Source: Scandinavium vulneris_A (lineage in GTDB: Bacteria > Pseudomonadota > Gammaproteobacteria > Enterobacterales > Enterobacteriaceae). Taken from it: 64,000 bases of DNA. Below, in pieces: positions 44,705 through 54,496 of this stretch. Numbering within the stretch: the first letter of the stretch is position 1; each line of letters opens with the position of its first letter. The DNA lies in the NCBI GenBank assembly GCA_046518185.1, contig JBKGRZ010000001.1:372001-436000 (forward strand), given 5' to 3'. The notes below the pieces were generated by a model, which had not been told where the DNA came from, did no database searches, and worked only from the letters and a program-made list of their open reading frames with translations. The position numbers and the translations under genes were made by a program.

Positions 44705-47700
44705 ATGAAAATGAATCCGAAGGGGTGGTTGAGCCGCTCCTTGCCCCTGGTCAATGCACCCGATCTCGTCCCGTTCCCGGCAAACGATCCTGCCGGAGAA
44801 ACAAGCCTACGGGCTGAACTCTTCTCATCAGCCCAGATGGAACGTTTTGGCAAAAAACTCGCCGGTTCGCATAAATTATCCCCTGCTAAATTGCCTTATT
44901 ACCTGCTCAAGCGCCTGAGCGACAACGAAACCGTTATCACAGAAAACTGCTACGTGCTGAATGCCGGGAAAAAGGCCAGCATCATGCCCGCCGGGGAATG
45001 GTTGCTGGATAATTACTACCTGATTGAAGAGCAGATCCGCATCGTGCGCCAGCACCTGCCGAAAAACTTCGGTAAAGGCCTGCCTGCACTCGCGTCACCT
45101 CATCACTGTCCGCGCATTTATGATATCGCGGCGGAAGCTATCGCCCACGGAGACGGTCGCTGGGATGCCGCCAGCCTGACCAGCTACATCAGCGCCTATC
45201 AGCTGCAAACCCCGCTAACCTTAGGCGAGGTTTGGGCATTACCCGGCATGATGCGGCTGGCACTCATTGAGAACCTGCGCCGGGTCAGCATTGACGTGGT
45301 AAAGGCCCAGCAGGAACGTAATCTGGCCGACAGCTGGGTGACGCGCATTTTCGAATGTGCGGAGAACGCTCCTGCGGATGTCATTATGGTGATTGCCGAC
45401 ATGGCGCGATCGCAGCCGCCGCTTAGCAGCGCTTTTGTCGCTGAAATGGTGCGTCGTCTACAGGGCCGCAGCAATATGCTGGCGCTCCCGCTCACCTGGA
45501 TTGAGCAGCGTCTGGCTGAACAGGGCGTCACCACTGAGGCCCTCATTCATCGCTTTAATCAACAGTTGGCCGCCAGTCAGCTGTCAGTGAGTAATAGCAT
45601 CGCCGGTTTACGCCTGCTCAGTGAAACCAACTGGGCTGATTTTGCGGAAGCGATGAGCGTGGTCGAACAGACGTTGCGCCTTGATCCGGCGGGAACTTAT
45701 CCGCTGATGCATTTTGATACCCGCGACCATTACCGCCATGTAATAGAAATCCTCGCCAGAGGCAGTCGTTTCACCGAACCCGCCGTGGCCCAACATGTGC
45801 TCAGCCTCGCCGAACAAAGCGCAGCCGATACGCCCGCCCAACATATTGGCTACTGGCTGATGGGTGACGGCCGTCAACAGCTGGAAATCGCCCTGGCGGC
45901 CGACACCTCGCACTTCATACGCCTGCGCCACAGTTTTAACCAAATCCCCCTGCTTTCCTGGCTCGGCAGCCTGAGTCTGTTGACTACCGCGATAACCGCC
46001 GGGATCTTGCACCAAACCGTCCTGTCCGGCATGAACGCCCTGCTTATTGTGCTGGCGCTGCCGCTGATTATGACGGTGGGCCAACTGGTAAGTGACCTGC
46101 TGAGTGAAATGACGACCCGCTTTCGCCGACCGCGCCCTCTGCCGCGGATGGACTTTTCCGCCGGGATCCCGGCGGAGTTCGCCACGATGGTGGTGATCCC
46201 CTGCCTGCTCACCAGCAGCGAAGGTATCAGCAAGCTGTTGACCAGCCTTGAAGTCTGCTGGCTCGGCAATCAGCATGAACACCTGCGATTCGCACTGTTG
46301 ACCGACCTGACTGATTCCGCCAGCCAAAACTGTGCTGGTAGCAGCGCCCTGCTCGATCAGGCCGTCTCGCAAACCCAGGCACTTAACCGTCGCTACCCGG
46401 CGAGCCGACCTCGCTTTTATCTGCTGCATCGCGCCCCGGAATGGAACCCGCCGCAGGGTGTATGGATGGGGTACGAACGCAAACGCGGCAAACTGGCGCT
46501 GTTGAACAGCTGGTTACGCCAGCCCGCGGCGCAGTTTTCCAGCGTGGAAGGCGTGCCTGCTGACCAACTGCCGGAGCAGATCAAATATGTGATTACGCTC
46601 GACAGCGATACCGTCCTGCCGCGCGAGACGGCGCACAAGCTGGTCGCCACGATGGCGCACCCGCTTAACCGTCCCGAATACGATCCCGCTCGACAGCGGG
46701 TGGTGAAAGGCTACGGCATATTGCAGCCTGGGCTTGCAGAGGAGATGCCGCGCAACGGGCAAGGCCGCTATGCCGCCCTGCGCAGCAGCGTGCCGGGGAA
46801 TAATCCCTACTCGATGATGTCGTCGGATATCTATCAGGATTTGTTCGGCGAAGGATCGTTCGTCGGGAAAGGCATCTACGATGTGGATGTGTTTGTGCAG
46901 GCCACCGCCAATACCTGCCCTGAAAATCTGGTGCTCAGTCATGATTTACTCGAAGGCTGTTACGCCCGCTCCGGGCTGTTGAGCGAAGTGTTACTCTACG
47001 AGCAGTATCCGAACAATTATCTGTCAGATGTGGCGCGACGCACCCGCTGGATCCGTGGCGACTGGCAACTGCTCAACTGGCTTAAACCCCGGGTGCGTAA
47101 AGCCGATGGCAGCCGCGATAAAAACCCGTTATCGGCCCTATCTTACTGGAAACTGTTGGATAACCTGCGCCGCAGCCTGGTGCCGCCTTCGCTGCTGGCA
47201 CTGCTGTTTTGTACCCTGCTGTGGGTGCCGAATCCACTCTACTGGCTGGGCGTGCTGGCGGTAGTGTGGCTGTTGCCGACCGGACTGGCGGTCACCCACG
47301 ATCTGCTGCGCAAGCCTGCGCGCCGCCCTTTAATGCAGCATCTGCTTCTGGTGATGTCCGGCGCGCTGAAGCGGCTCACCCGCGTCGGACTGAACTTTAT
47401 CACCCTGCCCCATGAGGCCGGGTATTCGCTCTACGCCATTGGCGTGACGCTGTGGCGACTCGGCTTCAGCCAGCGCAACCTCAGCCAGTGGGTCAGCTTT
47501 AGCCCGGATAATGAGCAGGCCAAAGTCTCCCCAATCCGCTTTTACCGCGCGATGTGGCTGAACGTGGTCTGCGGAGTGGCGATCACGGTATCTACTGCGC
47601 ACGTCGCGCCCTGGTTCTCGACCGTCGCTTTACCGATTGGCATTCTCTGGTGTCTGGCCCCACTGCTGTTGAGCTGGCTGAGCCGTCAACCGGTGCGGAA

Positions 47701-50700
47701 AACCTTTTCGCCGAACAAAGAGCAAAAACAGCTGTTGCGCCAGACCAGTCGCGAAATCTGGGCCTTCTTTGAAACCTTTGCCAGCGCCAAAGAGAACTGG
47801 CTGCCGCCGGATAACTATCAGGAAATTCCACAGCCAACCATCGCGCACCGCACCTCTCCGACCAACATTGGCCTGTCGCTGATGGCCAATCTGACCGCCT
47901 GGGATTTTGGCTATCTGCCAATGGGCGAAGTCTTGCAACGCATCACCCTGACCCTGGATTCGCTCGATAAAATGGAGCATTACCGGGGCCATTTGTATAA
48001 CTGGTACGACACCCGCACGCTTGCTCCGCTGAGCCCGCGCTATGTCTCCAGCGTCGACAGCGGCAATATGGCCGGCCATTTGTTGACCCTGCGCGAAGGG
48101 CTGACGGCGATGCGCACCCAACCGGTGCTGAACGGCACCCAGCTGCTGGCCGGGCTGGACGATACCCTGAGTATTCTGGAAAAACACTGGGGACAACATG
48201 CGCCTACCGGGCTGCGCCTGATGCGCCAACATTGCCACAGTGCCGCCCATTTGCCGCCCGCACTCTTGTTCACCGAGCTGAAATGGATGCGCACCCAGAG
48301 CAACCACCTGTATGCGCAGTGCAACCATGAAAACCGACTGGTTGTGCGCTGGATAGAACATCTCCAGCATCAGCTGGTGTTGATGTGCCATGAATGGACG
48401 CACCTGCTGAGCTGGATAACCGACGCCTGGGACGCGCCCGCCTTGCCAACATTGAACGAGCTTGCGCAGGCCAAACACACTGGCGCAGGCACGCCGTGTG
48501 CTGCCTCTATCTCTCTGGCACGGATGCGCCTCGACATCATCACCGAACTTGAGCAGCGGCTGAACGATCACGCGCAGATGGATTTCACCTTCCTGTACAG
48601 CGAGGTCACCAGCCTGTTGAGCATCGGCTATAACTGCGACAGCAACATGCCGGACAAGAGTCATTACGACCTGCTGCCGTCCGAAATTCGTCTGACCAGT
48701 TTCCTCGCGATTGCCACTAATCAGCTGCCACTGAAAAGCTGGTACGCGCTGGGGAGACTGTTCACGACGATTGATAACGAAACCGCGCTGATGTCCTGGA
48801 GCGGATCGATGTTTGAATATCTGATGCCGAACCTGGTGATGCCCACCTGGCCCGGCAGTCTGCTGGACGAAATGAGTCAGTCCTCGGTGATGCGCCAGAT
48901 AGACTGGGGCAAAGAGCGCGGCGTGCCGTGGGGGGTGTCGGAATCCGGCTACTACGCGTTTGACGTGCAGCAAAATTACCAGTATCAGGCCTTTGGCGTA
49001 CCCGGTCTCGGGCTGCGTCGTGGGCTGGCAGATGATATGGTCGTCGCACCCTATGCCACCCTGCTGGCGCTGATGATCTCGCCACAAAAGGCCTGTGAAA
49101 ACCTGGCCCGGCTGGAAAAAATCGGCGCGCGCGGTGAGTTTGGTTTTTACGAAGCGCTGGACTACACCCCGTCGCGACTGGCCACCGGGCAACTGTATGC
49201 CGTGGTGCAATCGTGGATGGCGCATCACCAGGGTATGGCGTTTCAGGCGCTGGCCCATGTGTTGCTCAATGCCCCCATGACCGACCGGTTTATGGCCAGC
49301 ACCGCCTTCCAGTCGGCGAGCCTGCTGTTACAGGAACGGGTGCCGGACGAGGTCGATCTCTACAGCCCGCGTCGCCATTTTGAATCGCATGAAGGTCGGG
49401 TAAAACCGGTGCGCTATGAACCGCGTGTTTTCACTGATGCAGACAGCCCGGTGCCGGAAGTTCAGCTCCTGTCTAACAGTCATTACCATCTGATGATGAC
49501 CCACACCGGCGGGAGTTACAGCCGCTGGAACGATCTGGCTCTTACCCGCTGGCACAGCGACACTACCCGCGATAACTGGGGCGCATTCTGTTATATCCGC
49601 GATGCCCAAACCGGCGAACTGTGGAGCAATACCTGGCAGCCCATCGGCGAGGCAGACAGCAATGATGAAGTGATATTTACCGACTCGGGCGCGGAATACC
49701 GACGCTCACTTGGTACGCTGAGCGTCAAAACCAAGATTGTGGTTTCACCCGAAGATGACATCGAACTGCGCCGCGTTACCCTGCTGCACCGGGGCCGCCA
49801 GCCGCGCACCATCGACCTGACCACCTACGCCGAAGTGGTGCTGGCCCCTGCCGCCAGCGACGAAGCGCATCCGGCATTCAGTAATTTATTCATCCAGACT
49901 GAGCTGGTTACCGCGCAGAATGCCATCCTCTGTCACCGTCGGCCCCGCTCGCCGGACGAAAAAACGCCCTGGCTGTTGCACATGATGGTGGTGCATGGCG
50001 ATAAGCAAAGCGACGTATCATTTGAAACCGACCGGGCAGCCTTCCTCGGACGTGGCAGAGGCCCGGCGGATGCGCTGGCGGCTCATCAAAGCGGCCCGCT
50101 CAGTAATACCTCCGGTTCGGTGCTGGATCCGATGCTGGCCATTCGCCAGACCCTCACCCTGCAACCGGGCCTGCCGGTGACGCTGGATATCGTGTATGGC
50201 GTGTGTGAAAACCGTCAGCAAAGCCTGGGTCTGCTGGAAAAATACCGTGACCATCCGATTGCCGATCGGGTCTTTGAACTGGCCTGGTCGCACAGCCTGG
50301 TGGTGTTACGCCAAATCAACGCCAATGAAGATGATGCCGCGCTGTTTAACCGCCTCGCCAGCGCCATTCTCTATCCGTGTCAGGAGCTGCGTGCCGACGG
50401 TCGCGATATCAGCCGCAATCGCCGGGGACAATCTGGCCTGTGGGGCTGGGCGATTTCCGGCGATTTGCCGATTGTGCTGCTCACCATCACCAGCGAGGAA
50501 AGCATCCTTTCAGTCACCACCCTGATTCAGGCGCACCGCTACTGGCGGCTGAAAGGGTTGGCGGTGGATTTGGTTATCCTTAACAACAGCCCCGGCGGCT
50601 ATCAGCAAGGGCTGCAAAATATGATCATGGATTTGATATACGCCGGGTCGGAAGCCAGCCAGTTAGATAAATCCGGCGGCATTTTTGTGCGTAACGGCGA

Positions 50701-53284
50701 GCATCTTTCCGCCGAAGACAAATTGCTGTTAATGAGCGTGGCGCACCTGTACCTCGATGATCGCTCAGGCGGCCTGAACGAGCAGCTCGATCAGCGCATT
50801 CATACCTTGAAAGCGCTCCCGAGACCGTTCGTGCCGCACGCAGGCCCGGGTGACAATCTGCATATTCCGTGGTCGCCGGACACCCGTCAGTTGCTGCATT
50901 TCAACGGTCACGGAGGCTTCTCTGAAGATGGGCGAGAATACCAGATTGTGCTGCGGGAAAACGAACCCACGCCAGCCCCGTGGTCAAACGTGCTGGCTAA
51001 TCCTCATTTCGGCAGCGTGCTGTCCGAGGCGGGTCAGGCCTACAGCTGGTATGAGAACGCCCATGAATATCGGCTTACGCCGTGGGAAAACGATCCGGTT
51101 AGCGATCGCAGCGGCGAAGCGTTTTATCTGCGCGACGAAGAGAGCGGCGCATACTGGTCCCCAACCACCCTTCCTGTGCGTGGCGAAGGGGATTACCTCA
51201 CCCGTCACGGCTTTGGCTACAGCGTATTTGCCCACCGTGAGAACGGGATCGACAGCGAGCTGACCATCCTGGTGGCCGAACAGGACCCGGTTAAGCTGGC
51301 GATTCTGACGCTGAGCAACAACTCCGGGCGGCCGCGTAAGCTGTCGGTCACCGGGTTTGTGGAATGGACGCTCGGGGCGTCACGCGCGCATTCCGCCCTG
51401 CACGTCGTCACCCGTGATGCCAGCGTGAACGGTGGCTGTGGCGTGATGGCAAATAACTTTTACGGTGCAGACGGTGGCGGTCGGACAGCCTTTTTAGCCG
51501 TGAGCGGCGTCCACTGTTCAATGACCGGCGATCGCCGTGAGTTTATTGGCCGCAACGGCACGCCAGCCAAACCAGCGGCGATGAACTTACGCTGGCTATC
51601 GAACAAAACCGGGGCCGGGCTTGATCCCTGTGGCGCGGTACAGTCTGCGGCAACGCTGATAGACGGCGACCAGAAGACCTTCATTTTTGTCCTTGGCGTC
51701 GGGGACGATCAGGCGCAGGCTCACACGTTGCTCAACCGCTATTTGAATGAAGACGCGGCCCGGGAAGCGCTGAACCATGTGCATCAATACTGGCACAACC
51801 TGCTGGATAAGCTGGTCGTTAACACCCCGGATACCAGCGTGAATTTGCTGGTTAACGGCTGGCTGTTGTACCAAACCATCGCCTGCCGTTTGATGGCCCG
51901 CAGCGGCTACTACCAGTCCGGCGGCGCGTTTGGTTTCCGCGATCAGTTGCAGGACACCCTCGCCCTCAGCCATGCGGCACCGGAGCGCCTGCGGGAACAA
52001 ATCGTGCTTTGCGCCTCACGGCAGTTTATCGAAGGCGATGTGCAGCACTGGTGGCATCCCCCGCATGGCAACGGGGTGCGCACCCGCTGCTCGGATGATT
52101 ATCTCTGGCTGCCGCTGGCCGTCTGTCACTACGTGGAAACGACCGGCGATACCGGAGTGCTCGATCAGCGCATCACCTGGCTGGAAGGACGCCCCCTGCA
52201 GCCAGGCGAAGAATCAGTGTATGACCAACCGGTGATCAGCAGTCTTGAAGAAACGCTGTGGCAACACTGCGTCAAGGCCATTGAGCACGGTCTGCGCTTT
52301 GGTCAGCATGGCCTGCCGCTGATGGGAGCGGGTGACTGGAACGACGGCATGAACCGGGTCGGGATCGACGGCAAAGGTGAAAGCGTATGGCTCGGCTTCT
52401 TCCTGTATGACGTTTTAAACCGCTTCGCCGGACTGGCCGAACAGCGCCCGGACAGCAGCATGGCCGAACGCTGCCGCTCCGAGGCGGCGCGTTTAGGCAA
52501 AAACCTTGAAGCGTCAGCCTGGGACGGCGAATGGTATCGTCGCGGCTATTTTGACGATGGCAGCGCGCTGGGGTCACACGCCTCACAGGAGTGTCGCATT
52601 GATGCGATAGCCCAGAGCTGGTCGGTGCTTTCCGCAGCGGCTAGCCCGGAACGCAGCCGCCAGGCGATGCAATCGCTGGATAACTATCTGGTGGATGACG
52701 AGGCCGGGCTGATTAAGCTACTCACCCCGCCGTTCGATGGGAATGGGCCGAACCCCGGCTACATTCAGGGGTATCTGCCGGGCGTGCGTGAAAACGGTGG
52801 GCAGTATACCCACGGCGCAATCTGGGCAGTAATGGCCTTTGCCCGGATGGGCAATACCGAACGCGCCTGGCAGCTATGGGCGCGGATCAATCCGATTAGC
52901 CACGGCCTGAACGCGGAGGATATTGAGTGTTATAAAGCCGAACCTTACGTGATGAGTGCCGACGTTTACAGCGTTGAGCCGCATACCGGGCGTGCGGGCT
53001 GGAGCTGGTATACCGGATCGGCAGGCTGGGCCTATCGCCTGCTGACAGAGGAACTGCTGGGGGTAAAACGTTACGGCGTCACTTTCTCGGTACATGCTCA
53101 ACTGCCAGACGCCTGGCCTGCAATCAACCTTAGCTGGCAAAACGGCAGCAGCCAGTATCAGATAAGCATCACGCGCGGCAGTGAAGACTATAGGGTAATG
53201 CTCGACGGTGTGACGCTGCCGGATGACAGAATTCCGTTAGTCGATGACGGGCAAAGCCATAGGGTTGAGATTACGCAAAGGTAA
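44705..53284 (+). CDS. ndvB: Cyclic beta-1,2-glucan synthase (NdvB/ChvB/Cgs type)
   Basis: 2859 residues, the size of Brucella Cgs. The N-terminal region has membrane segments (about 410-470). A GT84 glycosyltransferase domain follows with the DSD motif near residues 633-635 (YVITLDSDTVLPRE), LSHDLLEGCYAR and RTRWIRGDWQLL, then more membrane helices (about 825-870). The C-terminal half is a GH94 phosphorylase-like region with GAGDWNDGMN near 2541-2549. The enzyme starts, elongates, cyclises and trims beta-1,2-glucan from UDP-glucose, and the product goes to the periplasm. No NdvA/Cgt exporter gene is adjacent. The start has only a weak ribosome site; a second ATG lies two codons in. Confidence 0.93.
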   Translation: MKMNPKGWLSRSLPLVNAPDLVPFPANDPAGETSLRAELFSSAQMERFGKKLAGSHKLSPAKLPYYLLKRLSDNETVITENCYVLNAGKKASIMPAGEWLLDNYYLIEEQIRIVRQHLPKNFGKGLPALASPHHCPRIYDIAAEAIAHGDGRWDAASLTSYISAYQLQTPLTLGEVWALPGMMRLALIENLRRVSIDVVKAQQERNLADSWVTRIFECAENAPADVIMVIADMARSQPPLSSAFVAEMVRRLQGRSNMLALPLTWIEQRLAEQGVTTEALIHRFNQQLAASQLSVSNSIAGLRLLSETNWADFAEAMSVVEQTLRLDPAGTYPLMHFDTRDHYRHVIEILARGSRFTEPAVAQHVLSLAEQSAADTPAQHIGYWLMGDGRQQLEIALAADTSHFIRLRHSFNQIPLLSWLGSLSLLTTAITAGILHQTVLSGMNALLIVLALPLIMTVGQLVSDLLSEMTTRFRRPRPLPRMDFSAGIPAEFATMVVIPCLLTSSEGISKLLTSLEVCWLGNQHEHLRFALLTDLTDSASQNCAGSSALLDQAVSQTQALNRRYPASRPRFYLLHRAPEWNPPQGVWMGYERKRGKLALLNSWLRQPAAQFSSVEGVPADQLPEQIKYVITLDSDTVLPRETAHKLVATMAHPLNRPEYDPARQRVVKGYGILQPGLAEEMPRNGQGRYAALRSSVPGNNPYSMMSSDIYQDLFGEGSFVGKGIYDVDVFVQATANTCPENLVLSHDLLEGCYARSGLLSEVLLYEQYPNNYLSDVARRTRWIRGDWQLLNWLKPRVRKADGSRDKNPLSALSYWKLLDNLRRSLVPPSLLALLFCTLLWVPNPLYWLGVLAVVWLLPTGLAVTHDLLRKPARRPLMQHLLLVMSGALKRLTRVGLNFITLPHEAGYSLYAIGVTLWRLGFSQRNLSQWVSFSPDNEQAKVSPIRFYRAMWLNVVCGVAITVSTAHVAPWFSTVALPIGILWCLAPLLLSWLSRQPVRKTFSPNKEQKQLLRQTSREIWAFFETFASAKENWLPPDNYQEIPQPTIAHRTSPTNIGLSLMANLTAWDFGYLPMGEVLQRITLTLDSLDKMEHYRGHLYNWYDTRTLAPLSPRYVSSVDSGNMAGHLLTLREGLTAMRTQPVLNGTQLLAGLDDTLSILEKHWGQHAPTGLRLMRQHCHSAAHLPPALLFTELKWMRTQSNHLYAQCNHENRLVVRWIEHLQHQLVLMCHEWTHLLSWITDAWDAPALPTLNELAQAKHTGAGTPCAASISLARMRLDIITELEQRLNDHAQMDFTFLYSEVTSLLSIGYNCDSNMPDKSHYDLLPSEIRLTSFLAIATNQLPLKSWYALGRLFTTIDNETALMSWSGSMFEYLMPNLVMPTWPGSLLDEMSQSSVMRQIDWGKERGVPWGVSESGYYAFDVQQNYQYQAFGVPGLGLRRGLADDMVVAPYATLLALMISPQKACENLARLEKIGARGEFGFYEALDYTPSRLATGQLYAVVQSWMAHHQGMAFQALAHVLLNAPMTDRFMASTAFQSASLLLQERVPDEVDLYSPRRHFESHEGRVKPVRYEPRVFTDADSPVPEVQLLSNSHYHLMMTHTGGSYSRWNDLALTRWHSDTTRDNWGAFCYIRDAQTGELWSNTWQPIGEADSNDEVIFTDSGAEYRRSLGTLSVKTKIVVSPEDDIELRRVTLLHRGRQPRTIDLTTYAEVVLAPAASDEAHPAFSNLFIQTELVTAQNAILCHRRPRSPDEKTPWLLHMMVVHGDKQSDVSFETDRAAFLGRGRGPADALAAHQSGPLSNTSGSVLDPMLAIRQTLTLQPGLPVTLDIVYGVCENRQQSLGLLEKYRDHPIADRVFELAWSHSLVVLRQINANEDDAALFNRLASAILYPCQELRADGRDISRNRRGQSGLWGWAISGDLPIVLLTITSEESILSVTTLIQAHRYWRLKGLAVDLVILNNSPGGYQQGLQNMIMDLIYAGSEASQLDKSGGIFVRNGEHLSAEDKLLLMSVAHLYLDDRSGGLNEQLDQRIHTLKALPRPFVPHAGPGDNLHIPWSPDTRQLLHFNGHGGFSEDGREYQIVLRENEPTPAPWSNVLANPHFGSVLSEAGQAYSWYENAHEYRLTPWENDPVSDRSGEAFYLRDEESGAYWSPTTLPVRGEGDYLTRHGFGYSVFAHRENGIDSELTILVAEQDPVKLAILTLSNNSGRPRKLSVTGFVEWTLGASRAHSALHVVTRDASVNGGCGVMANNFYGADGGGRTAFLAVSGVHCSMTGDRREFIGRNGTPAKPAAMNLRWLSNKTGAGLDPCGAVQSAATLIDGDQKTFIFVLGVGDDQAQAHTLLNRYLNEDAAREALNHVHQYWHNLLDKLVVNTPDTSVNLLVNGWLLYQTIACRLMARSGYYQSGGAFGFRDQLQDTLALSHAAPERLREQIVLCASRQFIEGDVQHWWHPPHGNGVRTRCSDDYLWLPLAVCHYVETTGDTGVLDQRITWLEGRPLQPGEESVYDQPVISSLEETLWQHCVKAIEHGLRFGQHGLPLMGAGDWNDGMNRVGIDGKGESVWLGFFLYDVLNRFAGLAEQRPDSSMAERCRSEAARLGKNLEASAWDGEWYRRGYFDDGSALGSHASQECRIDAIAQSWSVLSAAASPERSRQAMQSLDNYLVDDEAGLIKLLTPPFDGNGPNPGYIQGYLPGVRENGGQYTHGAIWAVMAFARMGNTERAWQLWARINPISHGLNAEDIECYKAEPYVMSADVYSVEPHTGRAGWSWYTGSAGWAYRLLTEELLGVKRYGVTFSVHAQLPDAWPAINLSWQNGSSQYQISITRGSEDYRVMLDGVTLPDDRIPLVDDGQSHRVEITQR

Positions 53285-53297
53285 AACGGTAAGGCCG

Positions 53298-53327
53298 AAA
53301 GAGCGGGACTTAATCCTCGCTCTTTTT
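53298..53327. terminator. Bidirectional terminator
   Basis: AAAGAGCG / CGCTCTTT stem followed by TT on the plus side. It overlaps the last codons of the convergent VF530 gene and serves both it and the glucan synthase. Confidence 0.75.
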
Positions 53328-53594
53328 ACCCTGCCAGTTGGCCCACGGATTGTCGGCGGCATCGGCTTGCTCTATGTCTTCCAGTGAATCAATGTACAAA
53401 TCTTCAACCTCTTTGCGTGCCCACGGGGTACGGCGCAGGAACTTGAGGCTCGACTTAATACTCGGATCGCTTTTGAAACAGTTAATCTTGACGTGCTTCG
53501 CCAGCTCCGCCCAGCCGTATTTGGCCACCAGCGCAGTCAACAAGGCTTCGAGAGTAACGCCGTGGAGTGGATCTTTTGAGGGCTGAGTGGTCAT
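53310..53594 (-). CDS. VF530 family (DUF2132) small protein
   Basis: 94 residues from the ATG at 53594, with AGGAAAA upstream; an earlier in-frame start lacks this. The core DPLHGVTLEALLTALVAKYGWAELAKHVKINCFKSDPSIKSSLKFLRRTPWARKEVE is typical of VF530 proteins, named after a Vibrio fischeri member with a DNA-binding-like structure. Function unknown. Convergent with the glucan synthase gene. Confidence 0.9.
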   Translation of the reverse strand: MTTQPSKDPLHGVTLEALLTALVAKYGWAELAKHVKINCFKSDPSIKSSLKFLRRTPWARKEVEDLYIDSLEDIEQADAADNPWANWQGKKSED

Positions 53595-53713
53595 GATTTT
53601 TCCTGCGATATCTGTGAAATTGCGCACACCATACTGGCTGTAAAAGCCTTCTGCAACATTCGTAAAAAAGCGGCGACTCTCAACACTGAAAGCCGCCGCC
53701 GATTTATACCTGT

Positions 53714-53868
53714 TTAGGCTTTGGTGCGTTTGGCGATAATTTCGTCCGCCACATTGCGCGGGGCTTCAGCATAGTGATGAAATTCCATGCTGTAAGTGGC
53801 CCGGCCCTGAGACATCGAGCGCAGCGTGACAGCGGCATTATCTGGCAACGTCCGCAGGGCCGGGAGAA
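53714..53868 (-). pseudogene. C-terminal relic of an elongation factor G paralogue
   Basis: About 50 codons read LPDNAAVTLRSMSQGRATYSMEF then HHYAEAPRNVADEIIAKRTKA and stop. This matches the extreme C-terminus of EF-G (LRSMTQGRASYTMEF...), yet the rest of the gene, about 650 codons, is missing, and an in-frame stop closes it at the 5' edge. Differences from canonical EF-G suggest a second, FusA2-like copy. It is a deletion remnant ending at about 53868, directly next to another gene tail in the opposite direction. Confidence 0.75.
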
Positions 53869-53869
53869 T

Positions 53870-53953
53870 ATGATTTCACTGCGGCGCGACGATTTAAACG
53901 CACGTTTTCCGGGAATACTGGATACGCTGCTGTCTATCCAGCATAATCAATAG
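53870..53953 (+). pseudogene. Tail of an unidentified gene fused to the EF-G relic
   Basis: 27 codons starting ATGATTTCACTG and ending ...SIQHNQ, stop at 53951. It reads as a C-terminus (RRDDLNARFPGILDTLL) with no full gene before it. With the adjacent EF-G tail on the other strand this looks like a deletion that removed the 5' parts of two divergent genes. It could instead be a tiny real ORF, since GGGAG precedes the ATG by chance or otherwise. Not recognised. Confidence 0.4.
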
Positions 53954-54051
53954 CCTGAATACCCCCCAATATTTGCCCCTGCCCGTCCACTACACCAGTC
54001 ACCGCTTTGTTTTATACTCATCGAAAAGACCAATACCGATGGGGCACCACA

Positions 54052-54390
54052 GTGGATAAAAACCAACGCGCCGTTATGCTGCGTGAGAGTTGGCCGTTGC
54101 TCTTTGCGCAGCAACCGCCCAGGCCGCTTAAAGTCGGCATCATGAAGGATCTGATTGCCGATGCTGCGAGGCGCGACATTGATTTCCCGGGGGTTGAAAT
54201 TGGCAAAGCCCTGAAGCGTTATACCCGCACCATTCCCTATCAGCTGGCGCTCGCCAGTGAAAGCCAGCGCTACGGGATCGACGGCAAACCCGACGGCGTG
54301 ATCACCGACGAACAGCGCGCTATGGCATTGAACTGGTTGAATAATAACCCAAACTACCCGCAGACCGCTGCGCCTTCGGAACAAACTTAA
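54052..54390 (+). CDS. Short ProQ/FinO-domain RNA-binding protein
   Basis: 112 residues from a GTG at 54052 (GGGG about ten bases upstream). A TTG at 54007 is in frame but less convincing. The FinO/ProQ fold is seen in LRESWPLLFAQQPPRPLKVGIMKDL, the family signature P-R-P-L-K-x-G-I, and ALKRYTRTIPYQLALASESQRYGIDGKPDGVITDEQ. No N- or C-terminal extension, so it is a minimal-domain version. Such proteins bind structured RNA and help sRNA pairing. Chromosomal, not near any plasmid gene. Confidence 0.88.
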   Translation: MDKNQRAVMLRESWPLLFAQQPPRPLKVGIMKDLIADAARRDIDFPGVEIGKALKRYTRTIPYQLALASESQRYGIDGKPDGVITDEQRAMALNWLNNNPNYPQTAAPSEQT

Positions 54391-54496
54391 ACCCTGAATG
54401 CCTTTTGATGCGGCGACCCGCTTTCCCGGTTGCTCCCCCTGGCGAATCATACGAGAATGAGCTTCGCTAATGTGAAGACCTGAATAAGACAGGGAT

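Noticed and set aside
47630..49258. 542-codon open frame on the minus strand
   Set aside because: It lies wholly antisense to the glucan synthase in GC-rich DNA; composition is that of a shadow frame with no domain.
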